In this document: piece after piece, positions 51,623-61,448 of the stretch
Numbering within the stretch: the first letter of the stretch is position 1
How the letters are laid out: each line of letters opens with the position of its first letter
Assembly: GCF_022352055.1 (NCBI RefSeq)
Contig: NZ_JAKRWM010000008.1
Location: 186,001 to 250,000 of the forward strand
Direction: 5' to 3'
From: Cohnella mopanensis
GTDB taxonomy: Bacteria; Bacillota; Bacilli; Paenibacillales; Paenibacillaceae
DNA: 64,000 nt
Notes under the pieces: generated by a model
Database searches by the model: none
Seen by the model: the letters and a program-made list of their open reading frames with translations, nothing else
What the model was told of the DNA's origin: nothing
Translations under genes and position numbers: made by a program

Positions 51623-52703
51623 TTGTACACTCTCCCTGATCTATAATATAAGCACTTAGCAATACTGCCGTATTCACGATAGCCTCAATATGCGTTCGTT
51701 CCATGCCATGCGATGCATGTACGCCCGGCCCGACAAGAGCGGCTCGGATGTTGCTTCCTCCACGTAAGGCAGCTGAAGCATCAGAGCCGTAATGAGGATA
51801 GATATCGATAGCATAAGCAATCTTTTCTCTCTTTGCTAGCTCTATTAACTTCGAGGTCATCTCGTAATCGTACGGACCGGAAGAGTCCTTGGCGCATATC
51901 GACACGTCCATCTCCGTCGTCGTGAGATCATCTCCGATGGCCCCCATGTCTACCGCGATCAATTCGGTAATCTCAGGTGGAATATAAGAGCTACCATGGC
52001 CTACTTCTTCATAAGTGGATAGAATCACCTTAACCGTATGAACCGGGCTTTTGCCCTCTCGCTTCATCCATTCCATTAATCCGAACAATGCGGCAACGCT
52101 AGCCTTATCGTCCAGATGCCGCGACTTAATCCAACCGTTAGGAACAATTCGCGTTCGTGGATCCCAAGAGACGAAATCGCCGGGGCTTATCCCAAGCTTC
52201 TCTGCGTCTTCCTTCGTATGTACGAGCTCATCGATACGGATTTCCATGTTCGCTTCCTCGCGCTTTAATTCTCGCATATCGGAGTGAACATGAACAGATG
52301 GTTTCGTCGACAATACGGTACCTTCGTAAGTTTTGCCTTCGCGCGTATGTACGAGGCAGTATTCCCCTTCAACCGTATGCATCGCATAACTGCCAACGGG
52401 TGTAAACCGTAACATCCCGTTAGGTTTAACCGAACGAACCATCGCCCCTAAAGTGTCGACATGCGCGGTAAGAGCGATAACCTTCTCCGCACCGTCTCCC
52501 GCTACGCCTGTCGTTCCCGGAATCGTGATAATCGCGTTTCCTTTGGGCGTCATCTCAAGCTCATAACCGAGCTTAGACGTCTCCTCCCTAATCAGCTTCA
52601 TGATCTCCATACAGAATCCGCTAGGACTCGGAGTAGCTAACAAGGCTTTAAGCAATTCGACGATATAGTCGCGATTGAACCTAGAGTTCACGTTTGCAGA
52701 CAT
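51615..52703 (-). CDS. M42-family aminopeptidase
   Basis: 362 residues of the co-catalytic zinc M42 family (YsdC/FrvX/glutamyl aminopeptidase type). Ligand motifs are ALTAHVDTLGAMV, RHLDDKASVAALFGLMEW, TYEEVGHGSS and AVDMGAIGDD, with HASHGMERTHIEAI near the C-terminus. It forms large oligomeric shells that trim N-terminal residues from peptides in the cytosol. AAAGGAG precedes the ATG. The DinB-fold gene follows with overlap. Confidence 0.9.
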   Translation of the reverse strand: MSANVNSRFNRDYIVELLKALLATPSPSGFCMEIMKLIREETSKLGYELEMTPKGNAIITIPGTTGVAGDGAEKVIALTAHVDTLGAMVRSVKPNGMLRFTPVGSYAMHTVEGEYCLVHTREGKTYEGTVLSTKPSVHVHSDMRELKREEANMEIRIDELVHTKEDAEKLGISPGDFVSWDPRTRIVPNGWIKSRHLDDKASVAALFGLMEWMKREGKSPVHTVKVILSTYEEVGHGSSYIPPEITELIAVDMGAIGDDLTTTEMDVSICAKDSSGPYDYEMTSKLIELAKREKIAYAIDIYPHYGSDASAALRGGSNIRAALVGPGVHASHGMERTHIEAIVNTAVLLSAYIIDQGECTNE

Positions 52704-52824
52704 TTCAACAAATCTCCTTTACTCAGAAATGCGAAATTACAAATCCTCTATTGATCATAACGTTTCGAGTAAAATCCTGCAAAAAAAGTCGCGTTTCCGC
52801 GACTCGTTCATAGGCTTATCTCTT

Positions 52825-53736
52825 TTAGGCGTTGAACCTTTGGCGATAGCCGCATTTTCTGCACAATTCCTCGACCACTTCTCTTCTCGAAAATCCATCG
52901 TACAACTTAGTCGCCCTCTCGCCTTCGATAATTTCGGAGAAAGGAGTGTTGTTGATGTTGCCAAGGTTAATGACGCCTTCCCCGTCCAAGCAACAAGGAA
53001 TCACCGTTCCATCTACGAGCACGCCGGCTTGATTGCGAAGCGCATGGCAGAAGCCCTTGCTCTCGTCTTCCTCTTCCTTCAAGTCCGGCCACTTAAACTC
53101 TTCTTCATGATTCAAGTAAATCCGGTCCGCAATCTTGATGCCCTTGCCACGGACAAAGTGCTCCTCGATCTTATAGTCGAGATCAAATGCTTTCTCGATT
53201 TGTTCGAGAATTTCCCGGTTTCGATCGTTCTGCAAGTTAGTCTCATTGTCCGGAGTCAAATTCCATAAGCGCAATGAAATGAGAACATTCGAAGTTGCGA
53301 CCGCTTCTTTGGCAAATTCCAACACGCTCGAGACATATCCTTCTTTATCTACGGAGCCTTCATGTCCGTCGAAGCTATGCAGAGAGAAATTGATTTGCCG
53401 AAGCGCGGGTTTCCCCAATATTTTGGACTTGGCTTTATGCAATAGAGTGCCGTTGGAAGTCAGATTCACTTTGAACCCTTTGGCATGGCTGATGTCCAGC
53501 AGTTCATCGATCTTAGGATGAAGCAGCGGTTCGCCTTTCACGTGAAAATAAATATATTCGGCATGCCCCTGGATCTGATCCAACGTATTCGTAAAGGCAT
53601 CGACTTTAATGAAATTCGCTTGGCGCTTAGTCGGTGGACAGAAGCTGCAAGCTAAGTTACAGATGCTAGTGATCTCGATGTAAAATTTTTTGAATTTCTT
53701 CAATTTAGAGTGCTCCAATCGGTCTAGCTCAGTCAA
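52825..53736 (-). CDS. Radical SAM/SPASM-type protein
   Basis: 303 residues. The radical SAM cluster motif CNLACSFC uses C26, C30 and C33, followed by the barrel (YIYFHVKGEPLLHPKIDELLDIS, INFSLHSFDGHEG). A C-terminal part, VDGTVIPCCLDGEGVINLGNINNTPFSEI and CRKCGYRQRF, resembles a SPASM auxiliary cluster domain. Substrate unknown: no small precursor peptide is seen beside it, so a maturase role is not supported. Related proteins modify peptides or tRNA-linked substrates. It is a single gene. Confidence 0.85.
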   Translation of the reverse strand: MTELDRLEHSKLKKFKKFYIEITSICNLACSFCPPTKRQANFIKVDAFTNTLDQIQGHAEYIYFHVKGEPLLHPKIDELLDISHAKGFKVNLTSNGTLLHKAKSKILGKPALRQINFSLHSFDGHEGSVDKEGYVSSVLEFAKEAVATSNVLISLRLWNLTPDNETNLQNDRNREILEQIEKAFDLDYKIEEHFVRGKGIKIADRIYLNHEEEFKWPDLKEEEDESKGFCHALRNQAGVLVDGTVIPCCLDGEGVINLGNINNTPFSEIIEGERATKLYDGFSRREVVEELCRKCGYRQRFNA

Positions 53737-53772
53737 TGATGCCTTTAGTATAACACAGGCTGCGGGCTTAGC

Positions 53773-54285
53773 TCATGTTTTGTCTGAATAGAACACATGT
53801 TTAGCGGATAATAGCCCTTCCTCGACTCTCAAGATTCCGAAAGAATATAAGGACTGTCGCCTCTTATCCGTCGGCGATCCCGGATTAAACACGAGCAGTC
53901 CCCCGATACGCTTCAGGACGGGGATATGGGAATGGCCATACACAAGCGCATCCAACCGCACACCCTTGAAGGTGTCGATAGCATGCGATTCCGTTGCCTT
54001 TCTCTTAACCGCCCCATGTCCATGAACAATGCCGATTCGATAGCCTTCGAACTTAAGCACCTTGCGATAGCCGAACTGCTTAATGATGTCTTCCCCATCA
54101 TTGTTTCCCGCGACGCCATGGGTCGTAGTATATTTAGCCAACTCTTCGTAGACGGCCAGATTCGTCCAGTCGCCTGCATGAATGATCTCATCGGCGTTCA
54201 CAAGCTCGCGTATAAGTCTCTCAGGCAACTTCTTGTTCATCCTAGGCATATGCGTATCGGATACGACGACGATTTTCATCCGCAC
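53773..54285 (-). CDS. YfcE/MJ0936-type metallophosphoesterase
   Basis: 170 residues with all motifs of the calcineurin-like fold: VVSDTHMPR, HAGDW, GNNDGE, VHGHG and YGHSHIP. Length matches YfcE/YsnB phosphodiesterases, which cleave model phosphodiesters with Mn2+ and have no settled physiological substrate. It follows an ATG preceded by CGAGGTCGG. It lies 37 bp downstream of nothing related; the radical SAM gene is next on the same strand. Confidence 0.9.
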   Translation of the reverse strand: MRMKIVVVSDTHMPRMNKKLPERLIRELVNADEIIHAGDWTNLAVYEELAKYTTTHGVAGNNDGEDIIKQFGYRKVLKFEGYRIGIVHGHGAVKRKATESHAIDTFKGVRLDALVYGHSHIPVLKRIGGLLVFNPGSPTDKRRQSLYSFGILRVEEGLLSAKHVFYSDKT

Positions 54286-54388
54286 CGACCTCGATTCTAT
54301 AGGATTTTATATTTTTATCCAAATGTTCGATGAATTAGAGTAACTTTCCATAAAAAATCACGTTATGTATATAAAAGGAGGTTATTCC

Positions 54389-54880
54389 GTGATTCGCGTC
54401 AAGTTGGCCGCAACGATCATTCGCAGGATCATCATCATTGTGTTCGCGATCCTGCTCCTTCCTCGTATATTAACGTTAATACCCGACAACAGGGGCGACA
54501 AGGAAAACATTAAAGCACTGGAAAAGGATGGCCCCGTCGTCAAATACGATATCCATCAGTCGATGTTGCTCGATCAAGACCGATTTACGGTAAACGAAAT
54601 TTATTCGACTCCTAAACAAGTCGTCCTTCGCTACACTTACCGTCCGAAAGGCACAGCTGGCTGGTCATTACCTGAAAACGCCTTTAAATTATACGATTCA
54701 AGCGGTAACGAGTTACGCTATAGCGGTTCCTCTAGCAGCGGCACTCCATGGGGTTCGACCGGTTTTATCAACTATAGCGCTTTGATAGAGCCTACGACGA
54801 GCATGAGGCTTGTATACGATTGGTATGACCGGAATATCGAGCTCACTTTCCCTATCCAGAAGGAAGGTGAGGAGCAATGA
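54389..54880 (+). CDS. Membrane-anchored protein of unknown function
   Basis: 163 residues from GTG 54389, preceded by AAAAGGAGG; an in-frame ATG at 54365 lies before that site and is rejected. An N-terminal helix (about 4-27, AATIIRRIIIIVFAILLLPRIL) anchors an extracytoplasmic beta-rich domain (FTVNEIYSTPKQVVLRYTYRPKGTAGWSLPENAFKLYDSSGNELRYSG). The domain recalls the beta-sandwich seen after DUF4179 in some anti-sigma-like proteins, but I cannot assign it. It overlaps the next gene by ATGA. Confidence 0.7.
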   Translation: MIRVKLAATIIRRIIIIVFAILLLPRILTLIPDNRGDKENIKALEKDGPVVKYDIHQSMLLDQDRFTVNEIYSTPKQVVLRYTYRPKGTAGWSLPENAFKLYDSSGNELRYSGSSSSGTPWGSTGFINYSALIEPTTSMRLVYDWYDRNIELTFPIQKEGEEQ

Positions 54881-55479
54881 AAAGAAAAACAATCGTGATG
54901 ACGTTGGAATGGGCCCTTGCCGTCTTATTGGTATTCTTGTTCTTCAGTGACGGACCATTCACGATAGGCAGTGGCAGCGCCGCCGAAGCGCACGAAAGGT
55001 CGGAGCGCAGCTATCATTACGGTCCATCCCAGACCATTAAGGAAATTCAATATCGCAATGATATCGTCATCTTCTTAAGCACTTACAAGAACTGGTTCTC
55101 AGCCGACACCTCGGTCAAAAAGGGATGGAGATGGTTTCCTGGAGGAGGAGTCGGCGGCGTTGAAATCGATAAGAGCAAAGCTGTATCCTACAGTTGGGAA
55201 ATCTCCCGTTATAAGAAGGAGCGTTGGATCGCCAAATTTTACGGTTACGTATCCGATCCGCGTATCACCTCGGTCGTTCTTAACATGGACGTCATTAACG
55301 AAGGCAAACAAACGGATTCGAAAGACGATACGCAAAAAATGACGGTTTTGAAGCAGTCGATTACGGAAGACCGAATGTTCCTATTTCTGTGGAACGAAGC
55401 CGAAATCAGATACACGTGGAAATCGTTGCAAGGTTTAGACTCTGAGGGGAATGTTCTGTACGAACAAACTCTGAATTAA
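54877..55479 (+). CDS. Membrane-anchored protein of unknown function, partner of the preceding
   Basis: 200 residues with an N-terminal membrane helix (about 8-27, TLEWALAVLLVFLFFSDGPF). The extracytoplasmic part has FLSTYKNWFSADTSVKKGWRWFPGGGVGGVEIDKSKAVSYSWEISRYKKERWIAKFYGYVSDPRITSVVLNMDV and ends RYTWKSLQGLDSEGNVLYEQTLN. I recognise no family. It is translated from an ATGA overlap with the preceding gene, so the two probably act together at the cell surface. A strong terminator follows. Confidence 0.72.
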   Translation: MKRKTIVMTLEWALAVLLVFLFFSDGPFTIGSGSAAEAHERSERSYHYGPSQTIKEIQYRNDIVIFLSTYKNWFSADTSVKKGWRWFPGGGVGGVEIDKSKAVSYSWEISRYKKERWIAKFYGYVSDPRITSVVLNMDVINEGKQTDSKDDTQKMTVLKQSITEDRMFLFLWNEAEIRYTWKSLQGLDSEGNVLYEQTLN

Positions 55480-55487
55480 TTAATGAT

Positions 55488-55539
55488 CAACAAAACCGAT
55501 GATTCCGTTCTTCCCGAACGCGATTCATCGGTTTTGTTG
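55488..55539. terminator. Bidirectional terminator
   Basis: Perfect 15-bp stem CAACAAAACCGATGA (55488-55502) / TCATCGGTTTTGTTG (55525-55539) with an inner CGTTC/GAACG stem. It lies between the convergent unknown gene and the luciferase-like gene. Confidence 0.88.
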
Positions 55540-55554
55540 TGGTTAGTACATCCC

Positions 55555-56550
55555 TCATATACCGAAAGCTTCGGCGATATAGCGATAGGAGCGTGTCCGT
55601 TTCTCGTAGTCATGAATATGCGATACGATCATTAGTTCATCCAAATGCATGCGGTCCGCGTAACGCTTAAGCGCTTCCTTGACTTGGCCTGGCGTGCCGA
55701 TAAATCGGCGGGCTTTCATCTGCTCGATCATCTGAAGTTCCATAGGCGAGTACGGATACTCCGATGCCGTCTTAACCGAGGGAAGATAACCAAGTTCCTG
55801 TCCGGATAGAAGCTTGACGAAGTACAACTCGTTGCTCTTGGCCAATTGGCGGGCTTCCTCCTCCGTATCGGCGCAGATCGCCATTACGGCCGCTAGCGCA
55901 ACCGGTTTACTGCAATATTCCGATGGACGGAAATAAGCAAAGTATTGATGTAACGCTTCATCGCCAGCCATTCCGAAAAACTGCGCGAATGCATATGGCG
56001 TTCCGAGCTGCGCGGCGATATTCGCGCTTCCGTCGCTGGAACCTAGCAGCCACAATTCCGGTACGTTCTCCGTTTGCGGAAAGGCCCTTAACCCCGGAAA
56101 ACGATGGTTAGCCGGATTATCATCGTGAAGATAAGCGTTCAGATCCATAACTTGTTGCGGGTACAGATCGATATCTACGCGTTTATGCTCCTGTAGCGCC
56201 TTCGTGGCAATAGGCATTCCTCCGGGGGCGCGCCCTAAACCGACATCGATTCGACCAGGATGCAAAGCTTCGAGCAGCTTGAAATTTTCGGCTACTTTAT
56301 ACGAGCTGTAATGCGCAAGCATAATGCCGCCGGAGCCTACGCGAATTGTACTCGTATGGGAAGCAATGTGACCGATCAGAATTTCCGGACTAGAGGAGGC
56401 TAACGCAGCGGAGCCATGATGCTCGGATACCCAGAAGCGAGTATATCCGAGTTTCTCCGTCTCCTGAGCCAGCGCGACCGTCTCGTCCAGCGTTTGCTTC
56501 ACGCTTCTACCTTCATTGACATGCGAATGTTCCAGCACGCTTAATTTCAT
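55555..56550 (-). CDS. LLM-class flavin-dependent oxidoreductase
   Basis: 331 residues from the ATG at 56550 (GGGGAG upstream); in-frame sequence before it is rejected. Bacterial luciferase-like barrel with MKLSVLEHSHVNEGRSVKQTLDETVALAQETEKLGYTRFWVSEHHGSAALASSSPEILIGHIA, the start common to the YceB/YhbW subgroup, and RVGSGGIMLAHYSSYKVAENFKLLEALHPGRIDVGLGRAPGG. It should be a flavin-dependent monooxygenase with unknown substrate. ppaC lies just upstream on the same strand but has its own terminator. Confidence 0.88.
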   Translation of the reverse strand: MKLSVLEHSHVNEGRSVKQTLDETVALAQETEKLGYTRFWVSEHHGSAALASSSPEILIGHIASHTSTIRVGSGGIMLAHYSSYKVAENFKLLEALHPGRIDVGLGRAPGGMPIATKALQEHKRVDIDLYPQQVMDLNAYLHDDNPANHRFPGLRAFPQTENVPELWLLGSSDGSANIAAQLGTPYAFAQFFGMAGDEALHQYFAYFRPSEYCSKPVALAAVMAICADTEEEARQLAKSNELYFVKLLSGQELGYLPSVKTASEYPYSPMELQMIEQMKARRFIGTPGQVKEALKRYADRMHLDELMIVSHIHDYEKRTRSYRYIAEAFGI

Positions 56551-56596
56551 AGCTCCCCTACTTCTCCTTCCCCTGTTTGCCTCTGTATGTAAAAAA

Positions 56597-56616
56597 AGCC
56601 CGCAAAGGCGCGGGCT
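56597..56616 (-). terminator. Terminator of ppaC
   Basis: AGCCCGC (56597-56603) / GCGGGCT (56610-56616), followed on the reverse strand by seven T, 13 bp past the ppaC stop. Confidence 0.9.
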
Positions 56617-56629
56617 CACTCTATGCGAT

Positions 56630-57562
56630 TTAACGTTTGTTGAAAATGTCCGTCAATACCGGTACGATCTGCGATTTGCGCGATACAACGCCTTTCAAGA
56701 CCGCTTTGTTATCCTGCAGCTTCACGTTGTACGCTTGTTCAACCGCATCCGCAGCGCTACCGATCGCTAAGCCGACCGAGTCGTTGTTAAGGATATCCGT
56801 AACGACGAACAGGAACAGATCCAGACCTTTAGCGTTGATAATATTCGTAAGCGCATCTTCAAGCTCGGCTTGTTTGGACAGAACATCGTTCACGTCCACT
56901 GCGTTAACTTGTGCGATTTCGACTTTCGCGCTGCCCATTTGGAATTCTTTCGCATCCAAGGAGATCAACTGCGCGATTGTTTTGTCGCTCAGGTCTGCGC
57001 CGGCTTTCAGCATATCTAGACCGTAGCTGTCCGCATCAACGCCGGCGATGTCTGCCAGCTCGCGAGCTGCAGCAACGTCTTGCGCCGTGCAAGTCGGAGA
57101 TTTGAATAATAACGAATCGGAGATGATCGCGGAAAGCATCAAACCTGCGATGTTTTTAGGAACGGATTTTCCGTTTTCTTTGTACAGCTTGTTAAGAATA
57201 GTAGCCGTGCAACCAACAGGTTCAGCACGGTAATATAACGGAGCGCTAGTCTCGAAATTGGCAATACGGTGATGGTCGATGACTTCAAGAACCGTAACTT
57301 GATCAATATCGGATACGCTTTGTTGGCGCTCGTTGTGATCCACGAGAATAACGCCTTTTACTTCGTTAGCAACCGTCTCTACGAGACGCGGTGCTTGAAA
57401 ACCGAATTTATCAAGCGCGAATTGGGTTTCGCCGCTTACAGCGCCCAGACGAACAGCTTCCACGTCTTCTCCCAGCTGTTTCTTCAAATCTGCATAGGCA
57501 ATTGCGGAACAAATCGTATCCGTGTCCGGATTTTTGTGACCGAAGATCAATACTTTGCTCAT
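56630..57562 (-). CDS. ppaC: Manganese-dependent inorganic pyrophosphatase PpaC
   Basis: 310 residues from the ATG at 57562 (GAGGAG upstream). DHH-family family-II pyrophosphatase with [26 protein letters not shown] and [12 protein letters not shown] as metal ligands, and the C-terminal DHHA2 domain with [10 protein letters not shown]. It splits pyrophosphate to phosphate in the cytosol and drives biosynthetic reactions. Single gene with its own terminator. Assignment is secure. Confidence 0.96.
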   Translation of the reverse strand: MSKVLIFGHKNPDTDTICSAIAYADLKKQLGEDVEAVRLGAVSGETQFALDKFGFQAPRLVETVANEVKGVILVDHNERQQSVSDIDQVTVLEVIDHHRIANFETSAPLYYRAEPVGCTATILNKLYKENGKSVPKNIAGLMLSAIISDSLLFKSPTCTAQDVAAARELADIAGVDADSYGLDMLKAGADLSDKTIAQLISLDAKEFQMGSAKVEIAQVNAVDVNDVLSKQAELEDALTNIINAKGLDLFLFVVTDILNNDSVGLAIGSAADAVEQAYNVKLQDNKAVLKGVVSRKSQIVPVLTDIFNKR

Positions 57563-57666
57563 TTTCTTGCTCCTCATCTATTATTTTGGCGAGAAAAGTA
57601 TACCTCAAAAGAGTAGTCATAATCAAGGAATTCCACAATCTATTCCGATAGGCTTACAGAATGTTT

Positions 57667-57697
57667 ACGAATTCCTCTTCCAATCAACGGAATTCGT
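57667..57697 (-). terminator. Possible terminator of msrAB
   Basis: ACGAATTCC (57667-57675) / GGAATTCGT (57689-57697) shortly after the msrAB stop at 57714. The following T run is poor. Confidence 0.45.
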
Positions 57698-57713
57698 GCG
57701 CCAGAAACTCTGC

Positions 57714-58685
57714 TTAAATCTCGGATAAATACTTGCCGTAGCCTTCTTTCTCCAATTGATCCTTAGGAATAAACCGTAGCGATGCCGAGTTAATGCAATA
57801 TCTCAGTCCGCCTGGCTTAGGGCCGTCATCGAATACGTGCCCGAGGTGAGAGTCCGCTTCGCGGCTTCTCACTTCAACGCGGAACATGCCGTGAGAGAAG
57901 TCCTGATGCTCCTGTATACTGCCGCCATGAAGCGGTTGAGAGAAGCTAGGCCATCCGCATCCAGCGTCGAATTGATCCCTTGAGCTGAACAGAGGCTCGC
58001 CCGATACAATGTCCACGTACAAGCCAGGCTCCGTATTGTTATAAAATTCGTTGCGGAACGGCGGCTCTGTTCCTTTGTTCTGCGTAACTTCGAATTGCAT
58101 CGGAGTCAGTCGTTTACGTAGCTCTTCCTTATCCTTAGGCGTGTTCCAATGCTGCTGAAGGAACGCATCCCGGCCTGAGCCATGGCGGTAATATTTATAT
58201 CTAAGAGGGTTCTTCTGATGGTAATCCTGGTGATATTCTTCCGCCGGATAGAATTCGCTGGCAGGCTCGATCGTCACAGCAATCGGTTGATGGAATCTTC
58301 CGCTTAGCTGCAACTCATCCTTAGACGCTTGAGCTTCCTCGCGTTGCTTATCATCGTGGTAGAAGATCGCCGGGCGATAGGATGAACCCCTGTCGTGAAA
58401 TTGACCTTCTCCATCGGTCGGATCAACGGAACGCCAGAAAATATCTAGCAGTTTACGATAGGGGAATAACTCTGGGTCATACGTGATTTGAACGGCTTCG
58501 GCATGGCCTGTCGTTTCCGAGCACACTTCCTCATAGGTCGGATTGACGATGTGACCGCCTGTATAACCTGATACGATTCCATGAATTCCCGGCAACTCTT
58601 CGAATGGCGTTACCATACACCAGAAGCAGCCGCCCGCGAATGTGGCTAATTGTAACGATGATTGATCGTCTTTGTTCATGTTCAT
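57714..58685 (-). CDS. msrAB: Fused methionine sulfoxide reductase MsrA-MsrB
   Basis: 323 residues. The MsrA domain (about 10-165) has catalytic Cys20 in GGCFWC and the YHQDY motif. The MsrB domain (about 185-315) has [15 protein letters not shown] and catalytic Cys297 in [11 protein letters not shown]. The zinc-binding CxxC pairs of some MsrB enzymes are replaced ([10 protein letters not shown]), as in other fused or Bacillus MsrB. Together they repair both stereoisomers of methionine sulfoxide in the cytosol. There is no signal peptide. ATG codons at residues 1 and 3 are both possible starts. Confidence 0.94.
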   Translation of the reverse strand: MNMNKDDQSSLQLATFAGGCFWCMVTPFEELPGIHGIVSGYTGGHIVNPTYEEVCSETTGHAEAVQITYDPELFPYRKLLDIFWRSVDPTDGEGQFHDRGSSYRPAIFYHDDKQREEAQASKDELQLSGRFHQPIAVTIEPASEFYPAEEYHQDYHQKNPLRYKYYRHGSGRDAFLQQHWNTPKDKEELRKRLTPMQFEVTQNKGTEPPFRNEFYNNTEPGLYVDIVSGEPLFSSRDQFDAGCGWPSFSQPLHGGSIQEHQDFSHGMFRVEVRSREADSHLGHVFDDGPKPGGLRYCINSASLRFIPKDQLEKEGYGKYLSEI

Positions 58686-58858
58686 ACCCCTTCCCTTACT
58701 TGTTACGAAGCAATTGCTTATCGTTCTATTGTAAACAATAATCGCTTCCTATTCCAATTCAGCACATTGATTTGCGGAAAATACGGTGCGATAGCATAAA
58801 ATCGTTTATGATAAGGGCATGGCTAACAGATCGTTCTACCGTTAAGGAGGATCAATGC

Positions 58859-59722
58859 ATGAACCGCAATACGTTGGAGTGGAGATGCGCGGATGGCGCC
58901 CTGATGCATGCTTGCGAATGGCGCCCCGAATCCCAAGTAGCCATTAAAGCCGTAATCGGAATTGTTCACGGGATGGGCGAACACGTGGAACGATATTCTC
59001 ATGTTGCTGAGATGCTGAATGCCGAAGGTTACGCCGTGATCGGATTCGATCAAAGGGGCCATGGACGAACGGAAGGCAAACGAGGCCACGTAAGCGAGTA
59101 CGAGGGACTTCTGGAAGGCGTTGACAAGCTTGTAACCGAGGCCAAGCGGAATTACCCGAATATTCCCTTCTACTTATTAGGGCACAGTATGGGCGGCAAC
59201 GTGACGCTTAACTACGTGTTGCGAAGACAACCGGATATCGCCGGGGCGATCGTGACCGGACCATGGCTGAAGCTGGCATTCAGACCCCCTTCTTTGCAAG
59301 CGATTATCGGCAAATTCATTGAGAAGATTTACCCGAAATACACCAATAATCGGCCCATGGTGGCAGACAGCTTAACGACGGATCCCGTCATGATCGAACG
59401 TTACTTAAACGATCCTCTAGGACACGGACAGATTACGGCTAGGTTTTTTTTCGGCGTTCAAAGCGCGGGACTCTGGGCGCTTAAGCACGCCAAGGAGTGG
59501 AAAATCCCTCTGCTCCTCATGCATGGCGGAGACGATAAAGTAACTTCCTTGCATGCTAGCAAGCAATTCGCGGACCAATTGGGCCCTCTTGTTACTTGGC
59601 GAGCATGGCCGGGCTTCAAGCACGAGGTCATGAATGAGATTGGACGAGAAGAAGTATTTCAGGTCATTCGCGATTGGCTGAACGATCAGTTGGGCAAGAC
59701 AACCGACAAGATGAATGGATAA
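58859..59722 (+). CDS. Alpha/beta hydrolase, monoacylglycerol-lipase type
   Basis: 287 residues from ATG 58859, set by AAGGAGG about ten bases before; upstream frame is rejected. Serine hydrolase 4 family: oxyanion region GIVHGMGEHVERYSHVAEMLNAEGYAVIGFDQRGHGRTEGKRGH, nucleophile GHSMGG (Ser about 119), acid LMHGGDDKVTS and His WPGFKHEVMNE. This is the lysophospholipase/monoacylglycerol lipase group. Cytosolic, no signal. A strong hairpin terminator follows. Confidence 0.9.
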   Translation: MNRNTLEWRCADGALMHACEWRPESQVAIKAVIGIVHGMGEHVERYSHVAEMLNAEGYAVIGFDQRGHGRTEGKRGHVSEYEGLLEGVDKLVTEAKRNYPNIPFYLLGHSMGGNVTLNYVLRRQPDIAGAIVTGPWLKLAFRPPSLQAIIGKFIEKIYPKYTNNRPMVADSLTTDPVMIERYLNDPLGHGQITARFFFGVQSAGLWALKHAKEWKIPLLLMHGGDDKVTSLHASKQFADQLGPLVTWRAWPGFKHEVMNEIGREEVFQVIRDWLNDQLGKTTDKMNG

Positions 59723-59723
59723 C

Positions 59724-59770
59724 ACGAACCCCTGAATGGCATCGACACGATGTCGGCTTCAGGGGTTCGT
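59724..59770. terminator. Terminator between the lipase and the glycosidase
   Basis: Perfect 13-bp stem ACGAACCCCTGAA (59724-59736) / TTCAGGGGTTCGT (59758-59770) with GCATCG/CGATGT-type pairing in the loop, directly after the lipase stop. Confidence 0.8.
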
Positions 59771-59791
59771 TGGTTGAAAGAGCTATTAGGG

Positions 59792-61366
59792 TTAAGAGCC
59801 TGTTACTTGATAATATGCTTTCAAGAGCGGTACGAGGCCCAACGGATTTCTCCGTAAATCCTTGGCGCTGAAATAAATATCTCCTTTGACTTCGACAAGC
59901 TTCTCATTGTATTTCAACTGGTTGATAATCTCTTGCGCATTATCCCAACCGGCTTCCTTGGTGCCCAACTTATAAGGGGCATGCCCGATATAGAGATCAA
60001 CGTTCGTCCCTCTCACTTCGTTTGCCCACCAATCGACCAACTTATCGTACTGAGCGATCTTCAGAGACATGCTCCAATAAATCTGAGGCACTATGTAATC
60101 GACCCATTCGCTCTTGATCCAAGTGCGAACGTCGGCGTACATGCTATCGTACGCGGTTACGCTTGCCTTCGAGTCCGAACCGGTTGCATCGACGTCTTGA
60201 TTGCGCCATACGCCGAATGGACTAATCCCGAATTTAACCTGTGGTTTGGCCTTGTGTATGGATTTGCCTAACTGTTCGACAAACTGATTGATGTTATCTC
60301 TCCGCCAATCGGCTTTATTCGTCAGCTTGTTGGCGTTATAAGCCAAGTACGTCGCATCATCCGCGAATACGCCATTCGAAGGATAGAAGTAATCGTCTAG
60401 ATGAACGCCATCGATCTCATATTTGTTAACGACTTCAAGAATGACGTCGATAATATGTTGGCGCGCTTCGGGAATTCCCGGATTAATGTACGAAATCGTG
60501 CCTGATTTGACGATCCAATCCGGATGCGTAATCGCGACATGGTTAGAGGCTAGATTCTCAATTTTGGCATCCATGCTCGCTCTAAAAGGATTAAACCAAG
60601 CATGAAACTCCATTCCGCGGCGATGGGTTTCTTCGATCATGAACGCCAGAGGGTCATAGTCCGGCGCTACTCCTTGTTTCCCTGTTATGTATTTAGACCA
60701 AGGAACGAGATCGGATGGATAGAAGCTATCCGCGGCCGGACGCAGTTGTACGAACACCGTATTGAGTCCCATCCCCTGCAACTCATCCAATAATTGTATG
60801 TACTCAAGTTGTTGCTGCTGTGATTTTCCATAAGATTTGTCGGACGGCCAATCCAGGTTATATACGGTCGAAACCCAAGCGCCTCTCAGCGATTTGTCCG
60901 ACGGAACCTCTGGACTGTTTTGCCTTTGAAGCTTAATCGTCTGCGCGGATTGAACCCACGTGACGAGCAATTTCATCTGTTCGCTTACGAATCTAATCGG
61001 CACCATAACCCTGCCACTTATCGACTGTACGGTTGCGTCTAATGCGACTTGCGATCCGTTCACTAGAGCATATTGCTGCCCGATCGTCATAGATAAAGTC
61101 AACCCCTCGTACTTAATCGTAGCGGTCTTCGTGCTTTGCACCCACGAGACTCCCGCTCCGAGATTTTTGCTGATGACGCTGAGAGGTACCATCGTGACAT
61201 TCGATTTCGTAATGAATGGAGGAACGTCCGAGTTGATCTTATTCCCGTCCAGATAAATACTAATCGTAGACGGCTTCGCAGCCGACGCTGCTTGACCGAA
61301 CAAGGATACAAGAAGTGTAATTCCTAGCAAAAATAATAATAGCCTGTTGCCGACACGCATAATCAA
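59792..61366 (-). CDS. Secreted family-10-like glycoside hydrolase with stalk domain
   Basis: 524 residues. Signal peptide about 1-29 (ending AASAA). Residues about 35-150 are a copper-amine-oxidase N-terminal-like stalk domain (ISIYLDGNKINSDVPPFITKSNVTMVPLSVISKNLGAGVSWVQS, and GRVMVPIRFVSEQMKLLVTWVQS), common on exported Paenibacillus proteins. From about 160 comes the GHL10/DUF187 barrel (RGAWVSTVYNLDWPS, EFHAWFNPFRAS, GVHLDDYFYP, FGISPFGVWRNQ), like B. subtilis YngK. It probably acts on wall or exopolysaccharide glycans. Confidence 0.9.
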   Translation of the reverse strand: MIMRVGNRLLLFLLGITLLVSLFGQAASAAKPSTISIYLDGNKINSDVPPFITKSNVTMVPLSVISKNLGAGVSWVQSTKTATIKYEGLTLSMTIGQQYALVNGSQVALDATVQSISGRVMVPIRFVSEQMKLLVTWVQSAQTIKLQRQNSPEVPSDKSLRGAWVSTVYNLDWPSDKSYGKSQQQQLEYIQLLDELQGMGLNTVFVQLRPAADSFYPSDLVPWSKYITGKQGVAPDYDPLAFMIEETHRRGMEFHAWFNPFRASMDAKIENLASNHVAITHPDWIVKSGTISYINPGIPEARQHIIDVILEVVNKYEIDGVHLDDYFYPSNGVFADDATYLAYNANKLTNKADWRRDNINQFVEQLGKSIHKAKPQVKFGISPFGVWRNQDVDATGSDSKASVTAYDSMYADVRTWIKSEWVDYIVPQIYWSMSLKIAQYDKLVDWWANEVRGTNVDLYIGHAPYKLGTKEAGWDNAQEIINQLKYNEKLVEVKGDIYFSAKDLRRNPLGLVPLLKAYYQVTGS

Positions 61367-61448
61367 GTTCCTCCGCGATTGCTGTACTCATGTTAATAGA
61401 ACATTGTAACCATTAGACGTATTAATAGGGCAGTAGTTGCAGTAAAAC

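Noticed and set aside
52825-53736. RiPP maturase cluster around the radical SAM gene
   Set aside because: No short precursor-like frame with a ribosome site, protease or exporter is adjacent.
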